Source of the DNA: an uncultured Saprospiraceae bacterium
GTDB lineage: Bacteria; Bacteroidota; Bacteroidia; Chitinophagales; Saprospiraceae
Assembly: GCA_937921595.1 (NCBI GenBank)
Contig: CAKZTD010000439.1
Location: 1-36,021, forward strand
Reading direction: 5' to 3'
Length of the DNA stretch: 36,021 nt
Made by a program: the position numbers and the translations under genes. The notes under the pieces are model-generated. The model had not been told where the DNA came from. It did not search any database and saw only the letters and a program-made list of their open reading frames with translations. How positions within the stretch are numbered: position 1 is the first letter of the stretch; every line of letters begins with the position of its first letter. Of this stretch, positions 8,390 to 16,679 are shown one piece after another.

Positions 8390-10375
8390 ATGAAAAAATA
8401 TATTTTTTCAATACTATTTTATTGTTTACCACTTTTCTGTTTTTGCCAAACTGCTGCAGAGATTGAAATTATTGACGAAGCTCTTACTGAAATAGGAGGA
8501 ACCATTTCTATCAAATATTTTGAAGTAAGAGGTAAAAATGATGTTCTAACTGAAGAACATTTAAAGTCGCTGATCAATTTAAATAAAAAGGTGGAAAAAT
8601 ATTATCCTAAAGGAAATGATCTTACAAAAGATATTTACAATATTCGATTTTGTGTTCATAAAGAAACTAGAGATAAGCATTATAAAACCCATTCTAGTGT
8701 TGAAGAATATATCGATTTTGTTTTTGACGAGTATGTTAATACGGCTTTTAAAAGAGGAGGAGAATATGATGTAAGTCAAAAGTTAAAGGCTATCAAGAAA
8801 AAAGCAAAAGAGAAATATGATCAACTCGCCCCCGCAGATAAATCACCTGTAAAAACCATAGAATCTCCATCGGAAGTACTCATAGAAGAGGTTGATGGGA
8901 AAAGTACTTCTAAGGAAGATTCTATAAGGCAAGAGATGGCGAACAAAACGGACTCTCTAGATATGAAAAATAGAATTGATAGTTTGGAGGAAGTCGTAGC
9001 AGGTTTGAAAGCAACCAAAGAAAAGGAAGCTGAGAAAAAGAGAAATGAAGATGATAAGAACGATAATAAAGATACTGTTTTTAAGAGTAAAGCCTTTTAC
9101 TTCCTTTCTTTAATTGGGATTAGTTTATTAGGTGTGTTATTATTCAAAAATAGGAACAAATTAAAAATGAAAAAAATAGATAAACCCTTAATAGAATTAA
9201 AAAAAGAACAAGAAGAGAATGAAGAGAAAAAAAAGCGAGAAGTAGAGCCAACTAAAAAGAAAAACGAGAAGGGGATTAAGAAAATTAAAAACAAAAAATA
9301 TACTAAAAATAAGAAAAAGAAAGGAGATACGAAAGAGAAAGAAATTGTAGTAAATGCAGAAGTAGAGCATGATATTTCCGAAGAAAATGTAGCGGAGGAT
9401 CAGGAGGTTAAAAATCAAGATGCAGGTGGGGGAGTAGATGAAGAAAATCTCTCAGAAAAAGAAAATAAAGAAGGGGACCTAACTCCTCCTGTAAAATTTA
9501 CGGAGCAAACTTCAATTTCTAAATTTTTGACAGTCGGCGCTTCGGTTATCGGGAAATCACACATAGAGAATAATTTACCTTGCCAAGACAATCATTTCAT
9601 TAAAGAATTAGATTATGGTTGGACATTAGCGGTGACTGCTGATGGAGCCGGTTCTGCGAAAAGATCTGAAATTGGTTCCAAGCTCGTTAGTCATTTGAGT
9701 GTCGAAAAAGTATTTGTTGAAGCCCTTGAGAAAACCGATTGGTTTGAGAAAGGAGGATTTCCAAAAAATGATAATGAATGGGGGGATATTGCAAAAGAAG
9801 GTTTTAGGAAAATCTATGATGCACTATGCAAATATAGTCTCAATAGAGATGATACAGCTTTAAAAGATTTGGCTTGTACCGTGATCATTGCGATTATACG
9901 TCCAGAAGGAATTTTAGTCTCTCATATTGGAGATGGTAGAGCTGGGTATAAAAACAGTAAAGGAGAATGGAAGTCGATAATTGATCCCTATAGAGGAGAA
10001 GAAGCTAATTCGACGGTATTCATTACTTCAAATATTTGGGAAGAAAATCTTATCGACATATATATGGAATCTAGAGTAATCAAGGAGGATATCAAAGCAT
10101 TTACACTACTGTCAGATGGTTGCGAAAATCATGCTTTTAAGTGTAGTCATATAGATCCTGAGACTCAACTTTGGTCCGATCCGAATTTACCTTTCAGTGG
10201 TTTTTACGAACCGGTTATCGAGACTTTATTAAACCTTAAAAATGAAAATATTTCTAATAAAGAAATGCAGGAAAGATGGGAGAATTTTCTAAAAAATGGA
10301 AGCGAAGGATTGAAAAATGAATCAGATGATAAAACCATGATTCTAGGAATTTATCAAAGCGATGAAAAAGAATAA
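8390..10375 (+). CDS. Membrane-anchored PP2C-type protein phosphatase
   Basis: A 661-residue bitopic protein. Residues 1-20 form a signal peptide (SILFYCLPLFCFCQ), and about 20-230 an extracytoplasmic region that is Lys/Glu-rich and coiled-coil-like near its end. One transmembrane segment spans about 236-255 (FYFLSLIGISLLGVLLF). A very charged Lys/Glu linker of about 120 residues leads to a C-terminal PP2C_2-type phosphatase from about 379 to 655. Its metal-binding motifs are present: CQDNH, VTADGAGSAKRSE, SHIGDGRAGY, LLSDGCENHAF and DDKTM. The expected reaction is removal of phosphate from Ser/Thr, most likely from proteins phosphorylated by the two kinases just downstream. An exported N-terminal region on a PP2C_2 enzyme is unusual and suggests that its activity answers to an envelope signal. 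Topology is read from hydrophobicity only. Confidence 0.87.
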   Translation: MKKYIFSILFYCLPLFCFCQTAAEIEIIDEALTEIGGTISIKYFEVRGKNDVLTEEHLKSLINLNKKVEKYYPKGNDLTKDIYNIRFCVHKETRDKHYKTHSSVEEYIDFVFDEYVNTAFKRGGEYDVSQKLKAIKKKAKEKYDQLAPADKSPVKTIESPSEVLIEEVDGKSTSKEDSIRQEMANKTDSLDMKNRIDSLEEVVAGLKATKEKEAEKKRNEDDKNDNKDTVFKSKAFYFLSLIGISLLGVLLFKNRNKLKMKKIDKPLIELKKEQEENEEKKKREVEPTKKKNEKGIKKIKNKKYTKNKKKKGDTKEKEIVVNAEVEHDISEENVAEDQEVKNQDAGGGVDEENLSEKENKEGDLTPPVKFTEQTSISKFLTVGASVIGKSHIENNLPCQDNHFIKELDYGWTLAVTADGAGSAKRSEIGSKLVSHLSVEKVFVEALEKTDWFEKGGFPKNDNEWGDIAKEGFRKIYDALCKYSLNRDDTALKDLACTVIIAIIRPEGILVSHIGDGRAGYKNSKGEWKSIIDPYRGEEANSTVFITSNIWEENLIDIYMESRVIKEDIKAFTLLSDGCENHAFKCSHIDPETQLWSDPNLPFSGFYEPVIETLLNLKNENISNKEMQERWENFLKNGSEGLKNESDDKTMILGIYQSDEKE

Positions 10376-10400
10376 AGATTATTCTAAAAGCAATAATTAA

Positions 10401-12353
10401 ATGTCAGTTTATAGAGATTCAAATGGTGAAATTATACAACTAACTCAACCTCACTTTGCTGCTGGGGGAGAAGGTCAGGTATATTTCATTAAGGACTCTT
10501 TGAAATATCAAAATTGTTGCGCGAAAATATATTTTAAAAATAAAATAAATACTAATCGGCAAGATAAGTTGCAATATATGGTTTTGAATCCACCACCAAA
10601 TTTGATGAGTAGTGGATATCGAATATGCTGGCCCCTTAGTATTCTATTTAATGAAAAAGGTTTTTGTGGATTTATAATGCCTTTGGCATTTAAGAATAGT
10701 GAGTCACCTTATGAGTTATGTAATCCAAAAATCAATGCTAAACTTTCTTCTTATTGGCATCAGAAATATAGAAGAGATACGGATTTAGGAAGATTGTCAA
10801 GATTGAAGCTTTGCGTTAATATTGCTATTGCAGTACATGCAATTCACACGACAGCAAGATATATTTTATTAGATCTAAAACCTCAGAATTTATTAGTAAC
10901 AGATCATGGAAATGTTTCTATTATTGATTTTGATTCTATTCAAATTTCAGAAAATAAAAGAGTTTTATTTTATGGTTCTGCAGCAACAGCAGATTACATG
11001 CCTCCAGAAGCAAAAGGAGTGAATTTTCAAAAACAATATATTTCAAATCATTGGGATGAGTTTTCTTTGGCAGTCATTTTTTATCAATTGCTCACAGGTG
11101 TTCATCCTTATGCAAGTACGACCAAACCAGAGTATGGTGAACTTCCATCAATAGGAGAAAAAATTAGCTTCGGACTATTTGTTCATGGAAGCAAGAGTGC
11201 AAGTCATATCAAAGTGACTCCTCCTTTTCATAATACTTTTCACTTACACCTTGCTCCAGAAATTAGAAAACTATTTTTAAAAGCATTTGACTATGGGCAT
11301 ACCAATCCTAATGTAAGACCTTCTGCTGAAGAATGGGGAAAGACCCTTTTTAGAATTGTAAATAATACTGAAGTTTTACAACCTAAAACTAATTCACGAG
11401 CTCGAGTTGTTCCGGCTCCACAAGTTCCTCCTGTTCGACAAGCTGTTCCAATTAGACCGCCTAAACCAAGAGTTACTCAGCGAACCAGTAAAAAGAGAAC
11501 TGCCGCGGTAAAGGCCACGACTCCTGCATATAAAAGGAAAACTAATCAGCCAAAGCAGCCCTCAAATATTGGAGGAGTATTGGTTTTTGTGTTATTAATT
11601 TTACTAGCTATTGGAGGGTATTATTTTCTCTTTGGAAAGGGAAAAGAGCGCATGTATTCAAAGGAGGTAATTGTTCCAGAGGAAAAAGTTGACACTAAAA
11701 TATACAAGAAGTCAAAACAAGAAAAGGTTGTAGAAGATTTTATTACTTATATCGGAAATCAGCAATTGGATGAAGCTTACGAATTATCGAGAAATGAAAA
11801 CTGGAAATCAAAAAGCAGTTTTGTTAAAGGCTATGGAGGAGTTGTGTCAACGAATGTAAAAGAGATAAAACTTAGGAATTCACCTAAAAATTATCCAATT
11901 GTATGGATAAAGTATTATGCAAAAGACCCTGTCAATGATAGAAAAAAGCATGGCAGAGAGAATATTTTATATTATCAAGATTTTCATCTTCGGGATTTTA
12001 AGGGTGAATTTAAAATAACTAAAGCCACCTTAGAAACCCCTGAATTAAAAGTAGCCTTGGATTTTCTTGATTACTTAGCAGAAGGTGACTTAGAGGAAGC
12101 ATATGATCTTATAGATCCTTTCTGGATGCAGAAAAAATTATTTAGAGATGGGTATAAAGATATTACTAATCTTGAGATATATGATTTTAAAATCATTAAA
12201 AATAAAAATCCAAAGAAGTCTGTGATTTGGGTGAAATACTTTGCTAAAGATCCAGTCAATGATAGTTCTAGAGCTGGAGAAATGTACCATCAAAAATTCC
12301 ATATAAAAGAAATAAGCAATAAACTCAGAATTACAAGAATAGAGAAAGGTTGA
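10401..12353 (+). CDS. YegI-like Ser/Thr kinase with transmembrane anchor and duplicated exported domain
   Basis: A 650-residue protein with an N-terminal kinase domain, about 1-315: Gly-rich loop AAGGEGQVYF, Lys42 in CAKIYF, catalytic Asp158 in LLDLKPQN (replacing HRDxKxxN) and metal Asp176 in DFDS (replacing DFG). This D-LKPQN / DFDS form is characteristic of the YegI and TerY-P kinase group, so activity is plausible despite the missing HRD. A Pro/Lys-rich linker leads to one transmembrane helix at about 391-412. Beyond it lie two tandem copies of a domain of about 95 residues (roughly 440-535 and 550-650), each ending in a shared motif (VWIKYYAKDPVND and IWVKYFAKDPVND) and resembling NTF2-like or DUF4878 folds. 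The exported half probably senses; the cytoplasmic half phosphorylates. The PP2C gene is 25 bases upstream and a second kinase 24 bases downstream. Confidence 0.87.
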   Translation: MSVYRDSNGEIIQLTQPHFAAGGEGQVYFIKDSLKYQNCCAKIYFKNKINTNRQDKLQYMVLNPPPNLMSSGYRICWPLSILFNEKGFCGFIMPLAFKNSESPYELCNPKINAKLSSYWHQKYRRDTDLGRLSRLKLCVNIAIAVHAIHTTARYILLDLKPQNLLVTDHGNVSIIDFDSIQISENKRVLFYGSAATADYMPPEAKGVNFQKQYISNHWDEFSLAVIFYQLLTGVHPYASTTKPEYGELPSIGEKISFGLFVHGSKSASHIKVTPPFHNTFHLHLAPEIRKLFLKAFDYGHTNPNVRPSAEEWGKTLFRIVNNTEVLQPKTNSRARVVPAPQVPPVRQAVPIRPPKPRVTQRTSKKRTAAVKATTPAYKRKTNQPKQPSNIGGVLVFVLLILLAIGGYYFLFGKGKERMYSKEVIVPEEKVDTKIYKKSKQEKVVEDFITYIGNQQLDEAYELSRNENWKSKSSFVKGYGGVVSTNVKEIKLRNSPKNYPIVWIKYYAKDPVNDRKKHGRENILYYQDFHLRDFKGEFKITKATLETPELKVALDFLDYLAEGDLEEAYDLIDPFWMQKKLFRDGYKDITNLEIYDFKIIKNKNPKKSVIWVKYFAKDPVNDSSRAGEMYHQKFHIKEISNKLRITRIEKG

Positions 12354-12377
12354 TCAAGAGTAATTAAAGGAAGTTCA

Positions 12378-13733
12378 ATGAAAGTCATAAATGCGAAAAA
12401 TAAAATACTGAATATAGAAAAGAAACCTTTTGCTTCGGGAGGAGAAGGCGCTGTTTACTTATTTAAAGATCCAGGGTTTGAAAATTATTGTGTGAAAATT
12501 TATTTTGATAATGAAAAGGATGTTGTTAAAGCAAAAGCTAAGGCTAAAGAAAGAGAACAGAAAGTAACCTTTATGGTGAACAATCAACCTCAAAATCTAG
12601 AGAAAGATAATTGTTTGCTTTGCTGGCCCATCGAAGTGATTTATGATTTTAAAACTAAAGAATTTATTGGCTTTATGATGCCAAAAGCTTTTTCTAAAAG
12701 TGAACTTCTTTACAAGATATGTTTAACCAAAAATAATTCAAGTCTTTCAAAAAAATGGGATACTAAATATGATAGAAAAGAAGTAAGTGGATTGATTAGT
12801 AGACTCAAATTATGTGTTAATATTTCTAGTGGCTTGAATGCTATTCATCAAACTCAAAAATATGTGCTCATTGACTTTAAGCCTCAAAATGTTCTAGTCA
12901 CTCACACAGGAAAAGTATCTGTTATCGATTTAGATTCCATTCAGATTAATGGACAATTTAAAGGAACGGTTTGTACACCAGAGTATATGCCACCAGAAGG
13001 AAACACTCAGGTTCCTTCAAAAATGTTTGTTGAAGAATCATGGGATAGATTTACTATGGCGATTGTTTTTTATCAATTATTATTTGGTTTGCATCCTTAT
13101 TGTATAACGCCGCTTCCTTCTTTTAGTAAAGAATCGACAGTTCATTCACACATTAAACTTGGATTGTTTCCGTTTGGAACGAATGCTCATTATATCCAAA
13201 CAAAACCGGACTTGCATGATAAATTTCACTTGCTTCCTAAAAAATTTAGATTACTGTTTATTAGAAGTTTTGATTTAGGGCATCAAAACCCTGATGCGCG
13301 GCCATCGGCTCAAGAGTGGGGGAGTACTATTTTTTCTGAAATAAGACTGACAACTTCACAAAGCAATTTTTCGAAATCTTTAAAAAAAACAAACCTTCAA
13401 AAAAAAAATAAAATCCAAACTAATAAAACAAATATTTCCCAAAAAGCACCTTTAATAATCAAAGAAAAACCTAAGTCATATTTAAAAGGAATTTTAGCTC
13501 AATTTGTAGGAATGGGTCTGTTTTACACTCATCCTCATTTTAGCAGGAAATGGATTTATTTTTTATTTTTTGCCTATGCAGTGATAGATTTTTTTCTTGC
13601 GAATACAGGTGTAAAACCATTTAGCAGTGACTTCGGATACGTGACATTTTTGATCTCATTATTTGTGGTATATGTTATAGGTCTTTTTGATGTTGTTGTA
13701 TCTGTCGATAAGACTAATAATAAAAATGTATAA
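12378..13733 (+). CDS. Second YegI-like Ser/Thr kinase with C-terminal membrane helices
   Basis: A 451-residue paralogue of the preceding kinase. The Gly loop is ASGGEGAVYL, the Lys is Lys40 (CVKIYF), the catalytic loop is LIDFKPQN with Asp166, and the metal motif is DLDS with Asp184. The substitutions for HRD and DFG follow the same scheme as in its neighbour, so the two arose by duplication or belong to one family. After a Lys/Asn-rich linker the C-terminal 80 residues carry about three hydrophobic segments (LAQFVGMGLFY, KWIYFLFFAYAVIDFFLA, VTFLISLFVVYVIGLF), resembling TM2-like membrane hairpins, and there is no exported sensory domain. Two kinases in one operon with one phosphatase suggest a cascade or two inputs. 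The end overlaps or nearly touches the next gene, which implies coupled translation. Confidence 0.87.
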   Translation: MKVINAKNKILNIEKKPFASGGEGAVYLFKDPGFENYCVKIYFDNEKDVVKAKAKAKEREQKVTFMVNNQPQNLEKDNCLLCWPIEVIYDFKTKEFIGFMMPKAFSKSELLYKICLTKNNSSLSKKWDTKYDRKEVSGLISRLKLCVNISSGLNAIHQTQKYVLIDFKPQNVLVTHTGKVSVIDLDSIQINGQFKGTVCTPEYMPPEGNTQVPSKMFVEESWDRFTMAIVFYQLLFGLHPYCITPLPSFSKESTVHSHIKLGLFPFGTNAHYIQTKPDLHDKFHLLPKKFRLLFIRSFDLGHQNPDARPSAQEWGSTIFSEIRLTTSQSNFSKSLKKTNLQKKNKIQTNKTNISQKAPLIIKEKPKSYLKGILAQFVGMGLFYTHPHFSRKWIYFLFFAYAVIDFFLANTGVKPFSSDFGYVTFLISLFVVYVIGLFDVVVSVDKTNNKNV

Positions 13734-13752
13734 GCCTCCAAAAAACAAAATT

Positions 13753-15075
13753 ATGAATAACCTTACCCGATATGTATCAGCAGCAGTTTATAAAGATGGA
13801 ACGCTCCGGTCAAATATCTTGGATATTTATGAGAATAAATACAAAGCCATTGCTGAACCTCATGGTCTTGATTTAGATGTTTTATCTAAGCATTGTTACA
13901 AAGCTCAATCACTAATGACTACTAAGAATATTTTTATGTTTTTAGCTAGCATTACGCTCTTGTTTCCAGTAGGATTTCTTGTCTCATATATCTATAGTAT
14001 TTACATCGAAAACAAAATTCTAAGAGGAGAATTCTCTGAAAATAAAACACAAAACAACACTAAATCTAGTCAAAAGATAATTACTCAAAAGAGTTCACAG
14101 ATTAGTAAAAACGTTATTTATTATGATGGATTTTCCCCTTTTGTAGGAGCAGGAGTTAAAGTTAATAGTTGGTCTTTTGCTATTGATACTGATAAGCCAG
14201 AGCAGAAAGGCACTAGTCCTAAAGATTTTAAAATTAGTGAAATATACGAACTCATTTTAAATGAAGTTAAAGGATTGAATTTTCAAAATCTAGAGATATT
14301 CGACCGTTTGGTCATTAATGGATCTGCTATCAGAGAGAATAAAAAACTGCTCCCTAATCAACTTGGTTTTCCTCTTAATAATATTACCGAAAAAGAGATC
14401 AAATCCTTTATGGATATTTCAAACAAAAATGCTAGATACTACCAGTTGATTCAGATTAAAGATTGGGATGACGAATTGATCTTAAGTATCTATTTACGTT
14501 TTTATAAAAATGATCGAAATCTATTTGTTGAAAGCACTTATTATGTTTTGACTCCTCTTAAAGAAGAATATAAAAGTATTAAATCAATGAGTATGAATCT
14601 TTCTTTTTTAGATTATTGGAAAATGTTATTGATGTCTTTGTTTACAACTGTTTTCGAGATGATAGGTTCCGTCTTCTATGTTTATAATAGGATTCTTCAG
14701 GGAATATATAAGATCATTTATGGTCGGTATCCAAAAGAACGTAAAAGTTTTCTGCAAGCAAAAAGGAATCCAGATTTTAATTATGGAACCGCGCTAAGTA
14801 TTCGAGAATTAGTTGCCAGTAAAAATTACCAACAATATTTTCAGGTATTGGATAAGGACATGTATTTAAAAATAATTGAGAAAAGAGTTTTGAATACGAT
14901 CACTTCTTTTTTAGAATCGAAAAACATAAACACATCCGAATTTAAAGAAAGAGAAACTCAATTATTAAATAATGGAATTATTATAACTGGTGGAAATGTC
15001 AATGCTAAAAATATAGCAGTCGGAAAAAAAGCTACTATTAAAGAACGGATAAGCAAAGCGATTAATACTACCTAA
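13753..15075 (+). CDS. Membrane protein with C-terminal Gly/Asn/Val repeat motif
   Basis: About 440 residues from the ATG at 13753, which sits in the aattATG context common in this operon. An ATG at 13726, overlapping the kinase stop, would add nine residues. A membrane hairpin-like segment lies at about 60-85 (FMFLASITLLFPVGFLVSYIYSIYI) and a second amphipathic or membrane stretch at about 290-325. Between them is a soluble mixed alpha/beta region with the notable stretch YYDGFSPFVGAGVKVNSWSFAID, which recurs to my eye in membrane partners of such systems, although I cannot name the family. The C-terminus (about 407-430) has GIIITGGNVNAKNIAVGKKA, nearly the same as the start of the next protein. 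Function unknown; likely a membrane component of the complex. Confidence 0.6.
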   Translation: MNNLTRYVSAAVYKDGTLRSNILDIYENKYKAIAEPHGLDLDVLSKHCYKAQSLMTTKNIFMFLASITLLFPVGFLVSYIYSIYIENKILRGEFSENKTQNNTKSSQKIITQKSSQISKNVIYYDGFSPFVGAGVKVNSWSFAIDTDKPEQKGTSPKDFKISEIYELILNEVKGLNFQNLEIFDRLVINGSAIRENKKLLPNQLGFPLNNITEKEIKSFMDISNKNARYYQLIQIKDWDDELILSIYLRFYKNDRNLFVESTYYVLTPLKEEYKSIKSMSMNLSFLDYWKMLLMSLFTTVFEMIGSVFYVYNRILQGIYKIIYGRYPKERKSFLQAKRNPDFNYGTALSIRELVASKNYQQYFQVLDKDMYLKIIEKRVLNTITSFLESKNINTSEFKERETQLLNNGIIITGGNVNAKNIAVGKKATIKERISKAINTT

Positions 15076-15101
15076 ATAAATTATTAGAAACCTTTAGACT
15101 A

Positions 15102-15485
15102 ATGAAAAACAAAAAAAATAATAACAAAGGAATTATCATAAGTGGTGGAACGATAAATACAAATAATTTATCCGTTGGGAATAATGCAAGTATCAATTCG
15201 AAAGAGACGACTTCTGAAAATACAAAAAACGGACAAGACGATTTTCAAATTAATATTCAGAATTTAATTAGTGAAGGGAAGCTAGAAGAAGCAATAAAAG
15301 TCGTGAAAGAATTAGCGCAAAATAATAGTAATAAAAACTTGTTAAGAGGAATTTTATTGATTGCTTCAAACCATTCACTCCTTCAAGATCAAAAAATGCA
15401 TGATCTTATAACACTTGAAAAGTATAGTGTAGAAAACAGTAAAATCGCTAGCAATATTTTAACTCTCGTTGAATCAAAATTATAA
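15102..15485 (+). CDS. Small EAD11-like adaptor with Gly/Asn/Val repeat motif
   Basis: A 127-residue cytoplasmic protein in two parts. Residues about 8-32 (GIIISGGTINTNNLSVGNNA) repeat the motif that ends the upstream membrane protein. After a polar linker, residues about 47-127 form an EAD11-like helical domain: IQNLISEGKLEEAIKVVKEL, then HSLLQDQKMHDLITLEKYSVENSKIASNILTLVE. The motif would contact the membrane protein or polymerise, and the EAD would recruit another EAD protein such as the nucleosidase. That makes this gene a plausible bridge between membrane and effector, but the bridge is inference. It is followed two bases later by the zinc-ribbon gene, consistent with tight co-translation. 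Confidence 0.68.
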   Translation: MKNKKNNNKGIIISGGTINTNNLSVGNNASINSKETTSENTKNGQDDFQINIQNLISEGKLEEAIKVVKELAQNNSNKNLLRGILLIASNHSLLQDQKMHDLITLEKYSVENSKIASNILTLVESKL

Positions 15486-15487
15486 TT

Positions 15488-16084
15488 ATGAATTCAATAG
15501 ATCAAGGAAAATGTATAAATCTTAATTATTGTACGCTTGCTCAAAATGGAGTCATTCAAGAGGTCGCATCGGAGACTGAATTTAAATGCCAGGAATGCGA
15601 AAGAGCGTTAAGTCCAATTAATTCAAAAGAAAATTTTAGATTAATCAAGCCAGTTTTATTGGTTGCTAGTGTTCTTACGGTCTTTGGATGTTTAGCATTT
15701 TATATGACTTCTGAGAACTGGTTTCCTTCCTTTACGGATAAGCAGGAAGAAAATATTGATCCTGTTGTAAATCATCTAATTATTCAAGAAGAAGATTATA
15801 GCCATGATGAATTGAGAAACATACTCTTACATATTGGGAATGAGAATATTGATTTTGATGATAGAATTAAAGCTGCTGATGAATCGATCAATCTACATTT
15901 TTCTCCTCAAGCTCGAGTAAAAGAAATCGGATTGAATGGGACCGTAGTTAAAATTCATATGGCTAAAGATTATTTAATTTACCTGTCTAGTGTTATTACT
16001 TTAAAAGATATAGAAGTTTTAGAGTCGAAAATTTCAAAACAAGGTTCAAAATACAGAGAAGTTTCGCTTCGTGAAATACATTAA
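15488..16084 (+). CDS. Zinc-ribbon single-pass membrane protein
   Basis: A 198-residue protein. The N-terminal 40 residues hold four cysteines spaced as a zinc ribbon: C-x5-C at 9 and 15 and C-x2-C at 34 and 37, in the pattern GKCINLNYCTLA...FKCQECERAL. I associate this form with membrane partners of conflict operons, where it precedes various exported domains. One transmembrane helix spans about 52-73 (PVLLVASVLTVFGCLAFYM), placing the ribbon inside and the C-terminal 120 residues outside. The exported part has a helix-strand pattern (NILLHIGNENIDFDDRIKAADESI, then FSPQARVKEIG) resembling the exported NTF2-like proteins downstream. It probably passes a signal across the inner membrane. Zinc binding is inferred from the cysteines. 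Confidence 0.65.
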   Translation: MNSIDQGKCINLNYCTLAQNGVIQEVASETEFKCQECERALSPINSKENFRLIKPVLLVASVLTVFGCLAFYMTSENWFPSFTDKQEENIDPVVNHLIIQEEDYSHDELRNILLHIGNENIDFDDRIKAADESINLHFSPQARVKEIGLNGTVVKIHMAKDYLIYLSSVITLKDIEVLESKISKQGSKYREVSLREIH

Positions 16085-16087
16085 ATT

Positions 16088-16678
16088 ATGAAAAAATATC
16101 TCCTACTGCTATTTGTTTTGTCTCTTGTTTGTTCTACCGAGGCAAACAGTCAATCGAGATTAAGTCCAGAAGAGATAGCTGATTTCAACAGAGATGCAGT
16201 TGCAAAAATAAATACTTTAACTAATTATATTTCAAAAATTGGAGATAAGAAATATGGAGATGTCCGAGATAGATTTGTTGATTTAGCTGTTGATCTTTTT
16301 AGAAGTAATGCTCTAATTGAGGTTTCTTCAAAAAACAGAAATAGCACTAATTCATATGGTGTTCGAGAATATCTCAATAGGATGAAACAACTTAATTACA
16401 AAGTAGTCATTGTGGAATACGTTGCAGAGGCTTCTTACTTTAGTAAGTTTACGGAAGTGAAAAATGCTGATGGTTCTATTAAGTATATCGCGACTGCGAC
16501 TATTGGCCAACGGTTTTGTGGGAAAAGAAATGTCAATAATGAACTCGATAAAAACGATTGCCATTATGAAGATTATACTGAAAAAAATATTGAAATAGAA
16601 CTAAAGAGAATAAAGGATTATCATGGTGTGCATTGGGTCGTTTTACTTGGTGATATAAGGGTAACGAAAACTAAGTAA
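16088..16678 (+). CDS. Exported NTF2-like protein of unknown function
   Basis: A 196-residue protein with a signal peptide of about 21 residues (KKYLLLLFVLSLVCSTEANSQ) and no lipobox or membrane helix. The mature part reads as a helix pair (AVAKINTLTNYISKIG, VRDRFVDLAVDLFRSNALIEVSS), then YGVREYLNRMKQLNY and an antiparallel sheet, which is the layout of NTF2-like folds. The same 'VREYLNR / IRSYLGQ / FRTYLTS' element recurs in the two following exported proteins, so the three are probably related. It contains two cysteines late in the protein (FCGKR and DCHYED) that may form a disulfide in the periplasm. Function unknown; a periplasmic partner of the kinase or zinc-ribbon exported domains is the natural guess. 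Confidence 0.6.
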   Translation: MKKYLLLLFVLSLVCSTEANSQSRLSPEEIADFNRDAVAKINTLTNYISKIGDKKYGDVRDRFVDLAVDLFRSNALIEVSSKNRNSTNSYGVREYLNRMKQLNYKVVIVEYVAEASYFSKFTEVKNADGSIKYIATATIGQRFCGKRNVNNELDKNDCHYEDYTEKNIEIELKRIKDYHGVHWVVLLGDIRVTKTK

Positions 16679-16679
16679 A

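Noticed and set aside
9100-9420. Hydrophobic minus-strand frames opposite the PP2C linker as genes
   Set aside because: They are the antisense of a Lys/Glu-rich coding stretch, which always yields Phe/Leu/Ser frames.
13687-13752. Start at 13687 for the membrane protein, overlapping the kinase end
   Set aside because: The N-terminal 13 residues in that frame mirror the end of the kinase coding sequence, and two later ATGs fit the operon's usual spacing and context.
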